From Candidatus Villigracilis saccharophilus (lineage in GTDB: Bacteria; Chloroflexota; Anaerolineae; Anaerolineales; Villigracilaceae): 64,000 bases of DNA. The stretch is from positions 294,642-358,641 of the forward strand of contig JADJNA010000048.1 of NCBI GenBank assembly GCA_016709305.1. Direction: 5' to 3'. This document shows, piece after piece, positions 17,501-26,358 of the stretch. The translations under genes were made by a program, and so were the position numbers. The notes beneath the pieces were generated by a model. That model saw nothing but the letters and a program-made list of their open reading frames with translations. It ran no database searches and was not told the DNA's origin. Each line of letters starts with the position of its first letter. Within the stretch, counting starts at the first letter, position 1.

Positions 17501-17767
17501 GGTGTTTTCCGCCCGAGTAACGGGGTGATCTTCCTGAAGAACCTCAATACCACAGGCTTCGCGGACATTGCGATCAACTATGGATTGGCGGGCGACATGC
17601 CTGTAACGGGTGACTGGAACAATGACGGGATCGACACGATTGGTGTCTATCGCAATGCCCAGTTCCTGCTGAGGAACAGCAACACGATCGGTTTTGCGGA
17701 TATTGTCTTTGCGCTGGGGAACCCTGGTGACATGCCCATCGCGGGTAATTGGGATGGAATCCCATAA
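14516..17767 (+). CDS. Giant secreted DUF5650-like repeat protein with Ig-like domain and shared five-blade module
   Basis: 1083 residues. CAGGAG precedes ATG 14516 and the N-terminus is a signal peptide (LLASLIGSALTVTSAYAAQ). Residues about 60-700 hold eleven repeats of roughly 61 residues (183 bp), each built on LTNGNYVVSSPSWDN, then VGAVTWGNGNGGTVG and NSLIGGTASDxVG. This pattern matches the uncharacterised DUF5650 repeats. An Ig-like domain (about 742-850) and the five-blade C-terminal module (last 228 residues) follow. The 183-bp periodicity is conserved at DNA level, indicating expansion by tandem duplication. Extracellular; function unknown. Confidence 0.9.
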   Translation: MKIRSKSIFNIFTLFALLASLIGSALTVTSAYAAQTDINGPAGSGSFGTRVVALPNGNFVVTDPSFSIPSGAANVGAVYLYNGATLAVISTLKGSTADDQVGSDAVTVLTNGNFVVTSSLWDNPTGTVLNAGAVTWCSAVTGCNGVVSAGNSLVGGMASDVIGINSVTALTNGNYVVSSPSWDNPSGAIVDAGAATWGNGNGGTVGLVTSINSLIGGTTSDFVGIGGVTALPNSNYVVSSSNWDNPSGPIVGVGAVTWGDGDGGTVGLVSPSNSLIGGTASDFVSSSGVTVLTTGNYVVRSQNWDNPSGAIGDVGAVTWGNGNGGTVGAVSSSNSLIGGTTSDAVGNRSVTALSNGNYVVSSPSWDNPSGAIAGVGAATWANGNGGTVGLVSSGNSLIGGRTNDNVGSNGVTALTNGNYVVSSRNWDNPTGSVSNVGAATWGNGTGGTVGLVTSGNSLFGSTANDLVGNFGVTALTNGNYIVQSANWNNPAGAIVDVGAATWGNGNGSTFGPVGPSNSLIGGTPNDLVGGSEVTALSNGNYVVSSPDWDNPNGSVSNVGAVTWGNGNGSTVGLVTPSNSLIGGAASDKVGFGEMTALTNGNYVVASPLWDNPAGAIVNVGAVTWGNGSSGTVGLVTPVNSLVGGTANDQVGDFGTMALTNGSFAVAHPSWDNPAGAVIDASAVTLANGIGGTVGLVTSANSVLGTVASGVSDFSFDAFRNRLIAGRGASNIVSLLSGDAIAPIVSSITRVNANPTNLASVNFTVNFSEPVTGVDVSDFSLTKTGASGATVSGVSGTGSLYTVTVNTGTGNGTIRLNVVDNNSIVDGASNPLGGAGVGDGNFITGEVYTITKSAGGDTTGVFRPSNGLLYLKNANTSGFADVAINYGLSGDYPVAGDWDGNGTATIGIYRNGSFYLRNSNTLGFADLVIPFGTPGDQPVVGDWNGDGVDTIGVYSNGQFRLRNSNSAGAADMSFFLGNPGDVGIAGDWNGDGLDTTGVFRPSNGVIFLKNLNTTGFADIAINYGLAGDMPVTGDWNNDGIDTIGVYRNAQFLLRNSNTIGFADIVFALGNPGDMPIAGNWDGIP

Positions 17768-17803
17768 ATAAATACTGATCGTATTATGTAAGAGTTGATT
17801 GCG

Positions 17804-17829
17804 TGGCTATGCTTTGGGAAGCATAGCCA
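17804..17829 (+). terminator. Shared array terminator, copy 2
   Basis: TGGCTATGCTT pairs with AAGCATAGCCA. The surrounding bases match those after the gene at 10036, from AATAAATACTGATCGTATT to TTATTTATTAAGTTTGGTT. Confidence 0.72.
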
Positions 17830-17909
17830 TGTTATTTATTAAGTTTGGTTCTGTGATAAAGGCTTTATCGTTGAATTTATTCGATTTGTAAAACGAGATG
17901 AAATAAATG

Positions 17910-17951
17910 AAAATAATAGAGCCGCAAGAATTCTTGCGGTTCTATTATTTT
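17910..17951 (+). terminator. 42-bp palindromic terminator-like hairpin
   Basis: AAAATAATAGA, CCGCAAGAA and their complements form a nearly perfect 42-bp palindrome with one G:T pair, ending in ATTATTTT. It lies in the 393-bp gap before the regulator at 18161, which otherwise shows only AT-rich sequence. Confidence 0.6.
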
Positions 17952-18160
17952 GCAGATCGAATGATAAATATTACTTGATTTGTGCTTCTTTAGGTTTATA
18001 CTAAAAACGATTGAATAAGAACGCGGCAATTCAATTAATATATTTGGAGGGCTTGAGTTTTAGATCGATCATAACCTGCTTGTTTGTTCCATAAAAAGAT
18101 AAAAAGTACCATATATCTTTTATGATCTGTAATGACCCTCTACGTGGATACTAAAATGCT

Positions 18161-20095
18161 ATGAAAGAGATTGTTGCTTTTGCGCGGATAGATGCTGGTG
18201 TAGTCTTCGAGCCATCGGAAAAAAAAGTTACGGTCCGCAGTGCCAACACCGCATTGGAGGCGGCGCGCTTGATGGGACAGTCGGATGAGATAGCAATTGC
18301 GCTCATCCGTTTAGCGCATCTTCATTTTCGGCAGGGACGATACATTCAAACGCAGGTGTTAGTAGAAGAAGTTCTGCGTGATGCTCCCGCCGATTCTTTA
18401 ATGAGATGTGATGCATTGCGCATCATGGGGAATTGCGCCGCTGAACTTGGTGACCCGCAAGCGGCAGAAAATTATTATCATCAGGCCGTTGATCTGGCGC
18501 GCGAACTTGACTATCGCTATACACTTTATAAATGCCTGCATAGTTTGGCAACGAATATTTATTGGCCGCGCGGTCAATTTGACCTGTGCCTGGCTGCCGG
18601 TAGGGAGGCGCTTGCTCAGGCACAGGCGTTGGGATTGAATGATGAACTCTGGTTTCCGCTCTCTGATATTGCCTGGGTTTACTGGAGTACCGGTCAAGAC
18701 AAATTGGCGAATCAGATTGCCGATCAAATGGAAAAGGTGGTTTCTCCCGATTCGCTTGGCGAGGGGTTTTATTGCTGTCTGCGTGCCGGGCTTTTATCTC
18801 CGGACGAAACTACTACAACAACCATCCTTGCTCTTTATGACCATGTCCGCTCCATTGCTGAGTCAACCGGCGACCCCGGTCTAAACGTTGAGGTGCGGCT
18901 GGGTCTTTGCCGCCTTCATCGGGCGGTGAAGGATATTCCCACAGCCCTAACTTGGGCGAATGATGCGGTCAGAGTCAGCGTGCGGATGAATTACCGTCAA
19001 TTTCAGGGGATTGCGTTGATCGAGCGCGGGCGGACCAAGATCGAAAATGGTGATCTGTCTGGGGCGGAAAAAGATTTGCGCTCCGCGCTTGAGATTGCTG
19101 AGCAGTTGCGTGCTAATTTTGATCTGACGCGTGCCAGTCTTTATTTGGCAGCCTTGCTTTCTACACAGAAGAAAGCGGATGCCAATATGTTCTGGCCGCA
19201 GGTTGTACAGTTGATATTGGATCATGGGTATGATTTTCTTATTGAACAGGAACGCTCGCTGGTTATTCCATGGATCGCAAATACGCTGGATTCAGAAAAC
19301 CCGCTTCTCAGTAAAACAAGCGCGACTTTATTTGAAGTGTTGATGCGCGTCCCACCGCCGCGGCTGCGAGTGAAAACCCTGGGACAGTTTACACTCCAGA
19401 TCGGGTCAGGTCAGATTTCGAAAGAGAGCCTTCGTCAGCGGCGGGCCGGTGAACTGTTCGCGCTGATCCTTTCAAGTCCGGGGTATACACTGTCGGCTGG
19501 GCAGGTGACCGAGGCAATGTGTCCCGAAAAAGATCCCCAGGCGGCGGTTGATTTTTATCATCACGCCATTTCCGCTTTGCGGCGTCTGCTCGAACCGGAT
19601 TTACCTGACCGCCGTTTCCCATGTCGTTATCTCGAAGTCGGTGAGGAAAGAGTGACCTTGATCCTTCCTCCTCATTCTGTAATTGATTTTTTGGAATTCG
19701 AACAGCTTATTCAGAACAAGGATTGGGAGAAGGCTGCTGAGATTTATCAAGGGAAATATCTCCCGATGTATGAATATACTGAATGGACAATTATTCTCCG
19801 TCAGCATTTTGCCGATCAGTTTGAACAGGCTCTCCTTGTTTTGGCAGCTGACAGGTTGAAAGCCGGGGCTGCATCAGAATGCCTTGATTTTGCGCGGCGT
19901 ATTTTGCTGCACAATTCCTGGCAAGAACAGGCAGTTGAACTGGGCATGCGTGCGGCAATGGAATTAGGTGATCGAGTCACTGCGATCAAGTTATATCAGC
20001 GCCTGGAAAAAATACTCGACAAAGAATTGGGTATCGCGCCGCAAAAGGAATTGCAGCAACTTTATACCGAAGTCCGAAAACGATCTGGAAAATAA
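18161..20095 (+). CDS. TPR-BTAD transcriptional regulator (SARP-like winged helix)
   Basis: 644 residues. Residues about 30-390 are TPR-like helical repeats. At about 405-490 comes a winged-helix domain of the SARP type (RVKTLGQFTLQIGSGQI, RRAGELFALILSSPG). A BTAD (bacterial transcriptional activator) domain at about 510-640 ends LYQRLEKILDKELGIAPQKE. Many Chloroflexota relatives carry a STAND or AAA ATPase and put the DNA-binding domain first; here no P-loop is present and the DNA-binding part is C-terminal. The ATG at 18161 has no clear ribosome binding site, so the N-terminus may be truncated. Located inside the secreted-protein array and transcribed towards the next array gene, so it may control it. 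Confidence 0.82.
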   Translation: MKEIVAFARIDAGVVFEPSEKKVTVRSANTALEAARLMGQSDEIAIALIRLAHLHFRQGRYIQTQVLVEEVLRDAPADSLMRCDALRIMGNCAAELGDPQAAENYYHQAVDLARELDYRYTLYKCLHSLATNIYWPRGQFDLCLAAGREALAQAQALGLNDELWFPLSDIAWVYWSTGQDKLANQIADQMEKVVSPDSLGEGFYCCLRAGLLSPDETTTTTILALYDHVRSIAESTGDPGLNVEVRLGLCRLHRAVKDIPTALTWANDAVRVSVRMNYRQFQGIALIERGRTKIENGDLSGAEKDLRSALEIAEQLRANFDLTRASLYLAALLSTQKKADANMFWPQVVQLILDHGYDFLIEQERSLVIPWIANTLDSENPLLSKTSATLFEVLMRVPPPRLRVKTLGQFTLQIGSGQISKESLRQRRAGELFALILSSPGYTLSAGQVTEAMCPEKDPQAAVDFYHHAISALRRLLEPDLPDRRFPCRYLEVGEERVTLILPPHSVIDFLEFEQLIQNKDWEKAAEIYQGKYLPMYEYTEWTIILRQHFADQFEQALLVLAADRLKAGAASECLDFARRILLHNSWQEQAVELGMRAAMELGDRVTAIKLYQRLEKILDKELGIAPQKELQQLYTEVRKRSGK

Positions 20096-20117
20096 AGTTC
20101 ATGTAACCAGCGGGCTG

Positions 20118-20158
20118 AAAAAATGGATTGGAGATATTGGTCTCCAATCCATTTTTTT
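20118..20158 (+). terminator. Terminator after the TPR-BTAD regulator
   Basis: AAAATGGATTGGAGA pairs with TCTCCAATCCATTTT around TATTGG and runs into seven T. Confidence 0.85.
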
Positions 20159-20330
20159 GATTCCACAGAGAATCGCATGATTTGGTAAACAGAAAATTTG
20201 ATCTTCCCCCGCAATTCTCGATGAAAAATTTACTTGTTTATGAGATAAGCGAAAAAAACTATATGTAACTCCCCATTTTTGGCAATCGAGTGGCAAACCT
20301 TTTTAGTAAATTAAGTCCATTGGAGAGACG

Positions 20331-20567
20331 ATGCGACTGATCAAGACTTTTATCCTGCACCTGTATATGGATCTTGAAATGAAGGAGCAAATCTGCGGCG
20401 GTCTTCAAGCACTGCCCGGGCGCAAAACTTTTCCATTCAAAAACAATGTGGAATTGCTTAATCTAATTCGTCAGCTATCAAATGAGGAGGCCATGAATTT
20501 GCCTGATACGACAGCACAAAATGAAAACGACTCCGATCTAACACTCACGAACCACCCTGCTAAATAA
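20331..20567 (+). CDS. Small hypothetical protein, 78 residues
   Basis: ATG at 20331 follows GGAGAG with good spacing. The protein begins MRLIKTFILHLYMDLEMKEQ and includes GRKTFPFKNNVELLNLIRQL. Its shape (LIKTFILxLYxD, then a short loop and FxNxxELLxLIRQ) is, as far as I recall, a recurrent small Chloroflexota protein of unknown function that occurs near STAND or BTAD regulators. There is no signal peptide. It ends 31 bp before the start of the array gene at 20599 and follows the regulator terminator, so it probably shares a transcript with that gene. Confidence 0.6.
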   Translation: MRLIKTFILHLYMDLEMKEQICGGLQALPGRKTFPFKNNVELLNLIRQLSNEEAMNLPDTTAQNENDSDLTLTNHPAK

Positions 20568-20598
20568 ATTTTTCAAATCAATGTAATGGAGAAATCTG

Positions 20599-23367
20599 AT
20601 GAATAAATCCCCGTTCTTTTTCAAAGCTTTGTTCTGCTGGCTGATCCCAGTCATGGTCCTGTTTGGAAGTTTATCGCCTGCCCAAAAAGCGCAGGCCGCC
20701 GCGAGCCCCTGTACAGCTGATTATTTTCATCAAGGCCTCATCACAGCCGATGAGACCTGGTGCGCGGGAGCCACGCACTACATGACGGACGATGTGATCG
20801 TTCAACCCGGAGTTACGCTCACCATCGCCGCCGGTGTCACGGTTGACTCACCCGAATCCCACTGGTCGAAGTATCTTATTGTTCAGGGCCATTTGGATAT
20901 CACTGGAACACTTGCCCAGCCCGTGTTGTTGACTCGTTCGGTCAATTACCCAATTCAAAACTGGAGTGGATTGTATTTCGACGGTTCTCAAGGCGATGGC
21001 AGCGGCACGATAAACTATGCCATCATTGAGCACGCTGGCTCCAATTTCCTGCCGTCAGGCTGCACAGGGACTTGCGGCAATGGCCAGACCGCAGTATTCG
21101 TGAAAGACCTGTCAGTTGGCAAGCAGGTAACGATCAACAATTCAACCTTTCGCGACAACGTCAGCAAGGGCTTGTATGTGGTTGACAGCACAGTCAATGT
21201 GACCAATACATCCTTCAGCCAAAACAAATACCCGATCCTGATCGACGGCGCTTCATCAGTTGTTACTTATTCGGGCAACACTTTTTCCAACAATGCCTAT
21301 CCTTATTATGACAATGTTAACTATGCGGTCCAGGAAGATGCGATCTTTATCAACCCGGGCGCGCTGATGGGACATAATTTCAGTCTGCCGGTCCAAACCG
21401 GTCTGGATGCCTATGTCATGTGGGGTCACACTACCATTCCTGCCGGGGTAACGATGAGTGTGGAGCCTGGGGTAACGCTTCGAAAGGAATGGGGGAACTA
21501 CCTTACCGTTCAGGGGCATTTGGATGCGCTCGGCACACAGGCACTTCCCATCCGCTTTACCGGCATTCCGGGTTCAGATACTGTTATTCATAATTGGGGC
21601 GGATTGTATTTCGAAGGCACGGCTGGAGATGGAAGCGGTAATCTTAACCATGTCATCATCGAACGCGCTGGTTCCAATTTCCTGCCGCCGAGCTGCGTGG
21701 GCACATGCGGTACCGCACAAACCGCAGTGTTCATAAAGGACCTGCCAGCCAATAAGCAGGTGAATATCAGCAGTTCGATCATTGAAAACAGTCTTAGCAA
21801 AGGATTGTATGTGGTCAATAGTTCCACTGCCCATGTGGATGGCAACCTGATCAAAGGTGGACGAGTCGGTGCCCACTTTGTTTCAAATATGACAGTCAAT
21901 AACCTCGCTGTGATCGATCAAGTTTTGTATGGCATCGTGGTTGAAACGGGCTACAGTGTAGACGCAAGACAACTTACGATTGCCCGGGCTGGTCAAATCG
22001 GCTTATACACGGCCGGAACGAGCCAACTCAAAAACTCCATCCTCAGCCACAATGCGCTGGCAGTCAAAGCGGAAGGAAGCGGTCAGGCCACTTTAGATAC
22101 CAACCTGGCAGATGGCAATACAATCTTCAAGAGCGGTACTGTATCGGAATTGCATCCAATCAACGGCTCCGCCGCATTCGAAGCGGATGGCTATCATATT
22201 CAAGCCGCTTCCGAAGCAGTTGGAAATGGTCTACCCGGTCTTAGTATGGTGGATATTGATGGAAACACGCGGCCTTCACCGTCGGGCAGTCTTCCTGATT
22301 TGGGTGCGGATGAAATCTCTGCGGGCACGAGTGCCTTGCCCAGAGTCATCAGCAGCACTCGCATCAATCCCAGCCCTACAAACCTTGCCATTGTGGATTT
22401 CACCGTCACATTTTCAGAGCCCGTGACTGGGGTCACCACAAATGATTTCAGCCTGACGACCAGCGGCGTATTTTCCCCCGCCGTCAGCGGACTGAGCGGC
22501 TCGGGCAGTGTCTACACTGTTAAGGTCAACACCGGCACCGGCAATGGCACGATCCGATTGGATGTAGTGGATAACAATTCGATTTTGGATGCGGCATTGA
22601 ATTCGCTGGGTGGGGCAGGCTTGGGTGATGGCAACTTTATAACGGGAGAAGTTTATACGATAACCAAATCCGCAGGTGGCGATACGACCGGGGTATTTCG
22701 TCCGGGCAATGGGTTGTTATATCTGAAGAATGCCAACACAACCGGCTTTGCGGATGTAGCGATCAATTATGGATTGGGCGGGGATTACCCAATAGCGGGT
22801 GATTGGGATGGGAATGGCACCGCCACCATCGGCATCTACCGCAACGGTTCCTTCTATCTGCGCAACTCCAACACACTGGGCTATGCAGATCTTGTCATTC
22901 CATTCGGCACGCCGGGCGACCAGCCGCTTGTCGGGGACTGGAATGGAGATGGGGTGGATACCATCGGTGTTTACAGCAACGGACAATTCCTGCTGCGCAA
23001 CAGCAACTCAGCGGGAACGGCTGATATGAGCTTCTACCTTGGAAACCCCGGTGATGTGGGCATAGCGGGAGATTGGAACGGCGACGGCCTGGATACGACG
23101 GGTGTTTTCCGCCCGAGTAACGGGGTGATCTTCCTGAAGAACCTCAATACCACAGGCTTCGCGGACATTGCGATCAACTATGGATTGGCGGGCGACATGC
23201 CTGTAACGGGTGACTGGAACAATGACGGGATCGACACGATCGGTGTCTATCGCAATGCCCAGTTCCTGCTGCGCAACAGCAACACGATCGGTTTTGCGGA
23301 TATTGTCTTTGCGTTGGGGAACCCTGGTGACATGCCGATCTCAGGTAATTGGGATGGGATTCCATAA
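20599..23367 (+). CDS. Secreted beta-helix protein with Ig-like domain and shared five-blade module
   Basis: 922 residues. TGGAG precedes the ATG and the signal peptide ends near PAQKAQAA. Residues about 40-570 look like a right-handed parallel beta-helix. The region is an internal duplication: GSNFLPSGCTGTCGNGQTAV and GSNFLPPSCVGTCGTAQTAV are preceded by matching VQGHLDITGT/VQGHLDALGT segments and followed by matching KGLYVV turns. Paired Cys residues in CTGTC/CVGTC may form small disulfide loops. An Ig-like domain (about 582-690) and the five-blade module (last 228 residues) close the protein. No catalytic motif is recognised. Confidence 0.88.
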   Translation: MNKSPFFFKALFCWLIPVMVLFGSLSPAQKAQAAASPCTADYFHQGLITADETWCAGATHYMTDDVIVQPGVTLTIAAGVTVDSPESHWSKYLIVQGHLDITGTLAQPVLLTRSVNYPIQNWSGLYFDGSQGDGSGTINYAIIEHAGSNFLPSGCTGTCGNGQTAVFVKDLSVGKQVTINNSTFRDNVSKGLYVVDSTVNVTNTSFSQNKYPILIDGASSVVTYSGNTFSNNAYPYYDNVNYAVQEDAIFINPGALMGHNFSLPVQTGLDAYVMWGHTTIPAGVTMSVEPGVTLRKEWGNYLTVQGHLDALGTQALPIRFTGIPGSDTVIHNWGGLYFEGTAGDGSGNLNHVIIERAGSNFLPPSCVGTCGTAQTAVFIKDLPANKQVNISSSIIENSLSKGLYVVNSSTAHVDGNLIKGGRVGAHFVSNMTVNNLAVIDQVLYGIVVETGYSVDARQLTIARAGQIGLYTAGTSQLKNSILSHNALAVKAEGSGQATLDTNLADGNTIFKSGTVSELHPINGSAAFEADGYHIQAASEAVGNGLPGLSMVDIDGNTRPSPSGSLPDLGADEISAGTSALPRVISSTRINPSPTNLAIVDFTVTFSEPVTGVTTNDFSLTTSGVFSPAVSGLSGSGSVYTVKVNTGTGNGTIRLDVVDNNSILDAALNSLGGAGLGDGNFITGEVYTITKSAGGDTTGVFRPGNGLLYLKNANTTGFADVAINYGLGGDYPIAGDWDGNGTATIGIYRNGSFYLRNSNTLGYADLVIPFGTPGDQPLVGDWNGDGVDTIGVYSNGQFLLRNSNSAGTADMSFYLGNPGDVGIAGDWNGDGLDTTGVFRPSNGVIFLKNLNTTGFADIAINYGLAGDMPVTGDWNNDGIDTIGVYRNAQFLLRNSNTIGFADIVFALGNPGDMPISGNWDGIP

Positions 23368-23402
23368 ATAAATACTGATCGTATTTTGTGAAAGGTTAAT
23401 GC

Positions 23403-23430
23403 ATGGCTATGCTTTGGGGAGCATAGCCAT
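23403..23430. terminator. Shared array terminator, copy 3 (between convergent genes)
   Basis: ATGGCTATGCT pairs with AGCATAGCCAT around TTGGGG. It lies 11 bp beyond the stop of the minus-strand regulator and 36 bp beyond the stop of the array gene, so it may serve both. Confidence 0.72.
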
Positions 23431-23441
23431 CTGATTTATCT

Positions 23442-25805
23442 TCAATTATTCCCCAGTGCAAGCGATACTGCTTTTTCCAGTGACATGGATTGTCCGTCGT
23501 CCCAGGCTTCCTCGAATGCTGTATCCCCCAGTTTTGTACGCAACTCTGCCATAAAGTTTTCATACTCTGCGTGTGTGGCGGCCGGGGTGACAACGCCGAG
23601 GTCGCCGAAGATCTTGCGGCAGGCGCTTTGCAATTGCGCTGCCAGCGCGGGCTGATCAAGACGAAAAAACGACATGGCAAGCGCATCCAGACAATATGCA
23701 ACTCCTTTCCAGTCGCCCATTTGGTTACGGATGGAAATGCTTTCACGCTCCACTTGCACGGCTTCGTCAAATTGCTTTAATTCTTTTAGTACCTCGCCCA
23801 GGCCATGCAAGGCATGGCCTAAAGTCCGCTGGTTGCCGAGCTTCCTTGAATTTTCAATCGACTCGGTGTAAAGAGTTCGAGCGCGTTCCACATTTCCCAG
23901 GCGCCGCGACGCGATGGCAAGATTGTTGAGGAGGGGGAGCATCTCGTTCACGCTACCCATCCTGCGCCGATAGGCAACTGCCTGCTCCAACAGGTCTGCT
24001 GCCTGTGAAAAATTGCCCTGCATTCCAACCAGGGTTGCCAGCCCGGCAATCGAGGAGAACATGCCTTCTTCATCATTAAGTGCTTTCGAGATGGTCATGC
24101 CTTCTTCTTCGCAAGCCTGCGCCCTTTTATAATCACCCTGCGAGACGCAAAAATCGCTCAGGCAGCGTAAAACATCGGCGCGCTGGGTCGTGGGTGAAGG
24201 ATCAAGGGTCAGGGCTTTTTCCATCCATTGCCGCCCCTCGGTCAAGTGCCCGTGCAGCAGCCAGAATTTCCACAATGCCACGCAATACTTCATGATGGCG
24301 ATCACGGCGCGTTGCGGCTCGGCAGATATATATGTCAGCGCGGCGCGTGAATTGTCATGCTCGCGTTCCATCACGTTCAACCAATACACCTGATTGCCGC
24401 CCTGTGAAAGATGCGGCGAAACCGACTGGGTGAACATTAAATAGTATTCATAGTGCTGCTGGCACACGAGTTCGAGTTCGCCGCTTTCCTTTAACTTTTC
24501 ATGCGCGAACTGGCGCAGGGTCTCAAGGAATTGATAACGCCCGCTTTCAATTTCCACCGTCACAAGCGATTTATCCACCAGCTGCATCAGCAATTCAAGG
24601 ATGTTGGAAGGCGCGCAGAGCGTGTTGTCGCTGCACACTTCCTCGGCGGCCTCGAGAGTCCAGCCACCGTTAAAAACAGAAAGGCGGTTTAGAAGCGCGC
24701 GCTCCTGCAGCGAGAGCAGGTTGTAACTCCATTCAATCGTGCCGCGCAGAGTTTGCCTCCAGGCTGGCAGGTCACGACCGCCGCGCGTAAGCCACTCGAA
24801 GCGGCGGTCAAACTGTTCGATCATGGCAGACAAGCTCAGGGTATTGACGCGCGCGGCCAATTCTATCGCCAGAGGCAGGCCGTCGAGACGGCGGCAGATC
24901 TCGGCGATGTGCGAAGCGGTCTCTGTTCGAATTTCAAAATCCGGTTTGACGGCGCGTGCGCGTTCGATGAACAACTGCACAACGGCAGAATCCAAAAACG
25001 AATCATTCGGCACGGGCAGCGGCGCCAGCGGAAATTCATGTTCGCCACGCACGCGCAGGGCTTCGCGGCTGGTGACAAGTATTTTGATGTTTGGCGCGCC
25101 GCCTAGCAGGGGCACCAACTGCGGCGCGGTCTCCACCACCTGCTCAAAATTATCCAGCACCAGTAGGAGATTCTTTTTGCACAGTTCTGTTTTCAGGGTA
25201 TCCAGAATCGAAACCGTGGACGACTTTTGAATCTCCATCGTGGAGGCAATGGCCGTCATCACCAACTCAGGCTGTGTCACGGCGGTCAGGTTGACGAAGA
25301 TGACTCCGTCTGAAAATCTTTTTTCCGCCTGTCCGGCGATATGCAGGGCCAGCCTTGTTTTACCGACGCCGGGCGGACCGACAATGGTCACAATGCGGAC
25401 GCCGTCACTGTCTAAAATTTTATTTAATGACTCGACCTCGCGCTCGCGTCCCAACATGACCGTGAGGCTGGCCGGCAGTTGATGGGCATTCGTTTCGCTG
25501 GGGGCTGGTTCCGCTTCGCGCGCGGGGAGGAGTGTTTTTTTCTGCCTGGTCTTTGCAAGTTCAAGCAGACGCGCAGAAAGTTCGGGTTCGTCTTCCAATT
25601 CCAGCGCGGGGATGAAACGTCCCAGCAGGGTGGCTTCGTCGGGGATACGCAGATTCTTCTCAAGATAACTCATGTAACTGTAGTGATAGCCCACCAAAGC
25701 GGCCAGTTCGCGCTGGTTCAGGTGAATGCGTTCGCGCAAATAGCGCAGTAAATCCCCAAAGGTTGCAAAACTTTCTGGCTTTACACTGACCTGATTTTTT
25801 GGCAT
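23442..25805 (-). CDS. XRE-HTH STAND ATPase regulator with C-terminal TPR repeats
   Basis: 787 residues. An XRE-type helix-turn-helix lies at about 15-72 (LRERIHLNQRELAALVGY). A STAND/NB-ARC-like ATPase follows, with Walker A GPPGVGKT at 143-150, Walker B LLLVLDNFEQV near 215, sensor ILVTSREALRVRGEHEF, and the GLPLAIELAAR motif. From about 500 to the end are TPR-like repeats (RRLGNVERARTLYTESI, GHALHGLGEVLKELKQ). Such proteins are signal-dependent regulators in which ligand and nucleotide state control DNA binding or oligomerisation; the cognate signal is unknown. It sits between two array genes. Direct repeats just upstream of its start (25829-25853) are candidate operator sites. Confidence 0.88.
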   Translation of the reverse strand: MPKNQVSVKPESFATFGDLLRYLRERIHLNQRELAALVGYHYSYMSYLEKNLRIPDEATLLGRFIPALELEDEPELSARLLELAKTRQKKTLLPAREAEPAPSETNAHQLPASLTVMLGREREVESLNKILDSDGVRIVTIVGPPGVGKTRLALHIAGQAEKRFSDGVIFVNLTAVTQPELVMTAIASTMEIQKSSTVSILDTLKTELCKKNLLLVLDNFEQVVETAPQLVPLLGGAPNIKILVTSREALRVRGEHEFPLAPLPVPNDSFLDSAVVQLFIERARAVKPDFEIRTETASHIAEICRRLDGLPLAIELAARVNTLSLSAMIEQFDRRFEWLTRGGRDLPAWRQTLRGTIEWSYNLLSLQERALLNRLSVFNGGWTLEAAEEVCSDNTLCAPSNILELLMQLVDKSLVTVEIESGRYQFLETLRQFAHEKLKESGELELVCQQHYEYYLMFTQSVSPHLSQGGNQVYWLNVMEREHDNSRAALTYISAEPQRAVIAIMKYCVALWKFWLLHGHLTEGRQWMEKALTLDPSPTTQRADVLRCLSDFCVSQGDYKRAQACEEEGMTISKALNDEEGMFSSIAGLATLVGMQGNFSQAADLLEQAVAYRRRMGSVNEMLPLLNNLAIASRRLGNVERARTLYTESIENSRKLGNQRTLGHALHGLGEVLKELKQFDEAVQVERESISIRNQMGDWKGVAYCLDALAMSFFRLDQPALAAQLQSACRKIFGDLGVVTPAATHAEYENFMAELRTKLGDTAFEEAWDDGQSMSLEKAVSLALGNN

Positions 25806-25828
25806 AGGCCGATTGTACTAAAGAATCT

Positions 25829-25853
25829 GTCAACAAATGTGAACAGAGTCAAC
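25829..25853. promoter_or_regulatory. Direct repeats GTCAAC/GTGAAC/GTCAAC in a divergent promoter region
   Basis: Three hexamers start at 25829, 25839 and 25848, about one helical turn apart, in the 93-bp gap between the divergent STAND regulator (start 25805) and the gene at 25899. They resemble the TGTCAC triplet upstream of the second STAND regulator. Confidence 0.4.
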
Positions 25854-25898
25854 AAGAGTTTATGTATATTCGCGCCAATAAAAAAAGGAGAAAACATC

Positions 25899-26324
25899 AT
25901 GTTCAATTTCAACAAGAAACAGGAAGAAGACCCGCAGAAGGCGCTCGAGAATGCCCGCAAGACGCTCAACAATGGATTGGTCGGCGGTCTGGCCAAAACC
26001 TTTTTGGGCGGTGATTTTGTAGACAAGATGAATAGCGGCATGGATCAGGCCCAGTCTGCCATTGACGGGGTGAACCAGAATAACTGGCTCTCGCAGAATG
26101 GGCTCGATGCATTTGCAGAAGTCCTCTCAGTAGCCGACACAGGTGCAACGGTCAACATGAACCCGGTGGTGGAAATGAAGTTGAAAGTTGCCACACCCAC
26201 AGGCGTTGTTTTCGAAACCGTTGCGCGCACAATGGTCTCACGCATCGCTGTGCCGCGTAGCGGCGACACGATCAAGATCAAATACAACCCTGCCGACCCC
26301 ACACAGATTTTTGTGATGCAGTAA
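25899..26324 (+). CDS. Small cytosolic protein with C-terminal DUF3592-like beta domain
   Basis: 141 residues from ATG 25899, chosen because AAAAAAGGAG lies just upstream; the 20-codon longer version has no ribosome binding site. The N-terminal half is charged and helical (QEEDPQKALENARKTL, then a Gly-rich turn, FVDKMNSGMDQAQSAIDG). The C-terminal half (about residues 75-141) reads VNMNPVVEMKLKVATPTG and ends IKIKYNPADPTQIFVM, a layout I associate with small DUF3592-like or SHOCT-associated domains. No signal peptide. Function unknown. It is followed 34 bp later by another small gene and is probably co-transcribed with it. Confidence 0.7.
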   Translation: MFNFNKKQEEDPQKALENARKTLNNGLVGGLAKTFLGGDFVDKMNSGMDQAQSAIDGVNQNNWLSQNGLDAFAEVLSVADTGATVNMNPVVEMKLKVATPTGVVFETVARTMVSRIAVPRSGDTIKIKYNPADPTQIFVMQ

Positions 26325-26358
26325 ACCGAATCTAAAAAGAGCACCCAAAGGAGCAAAC

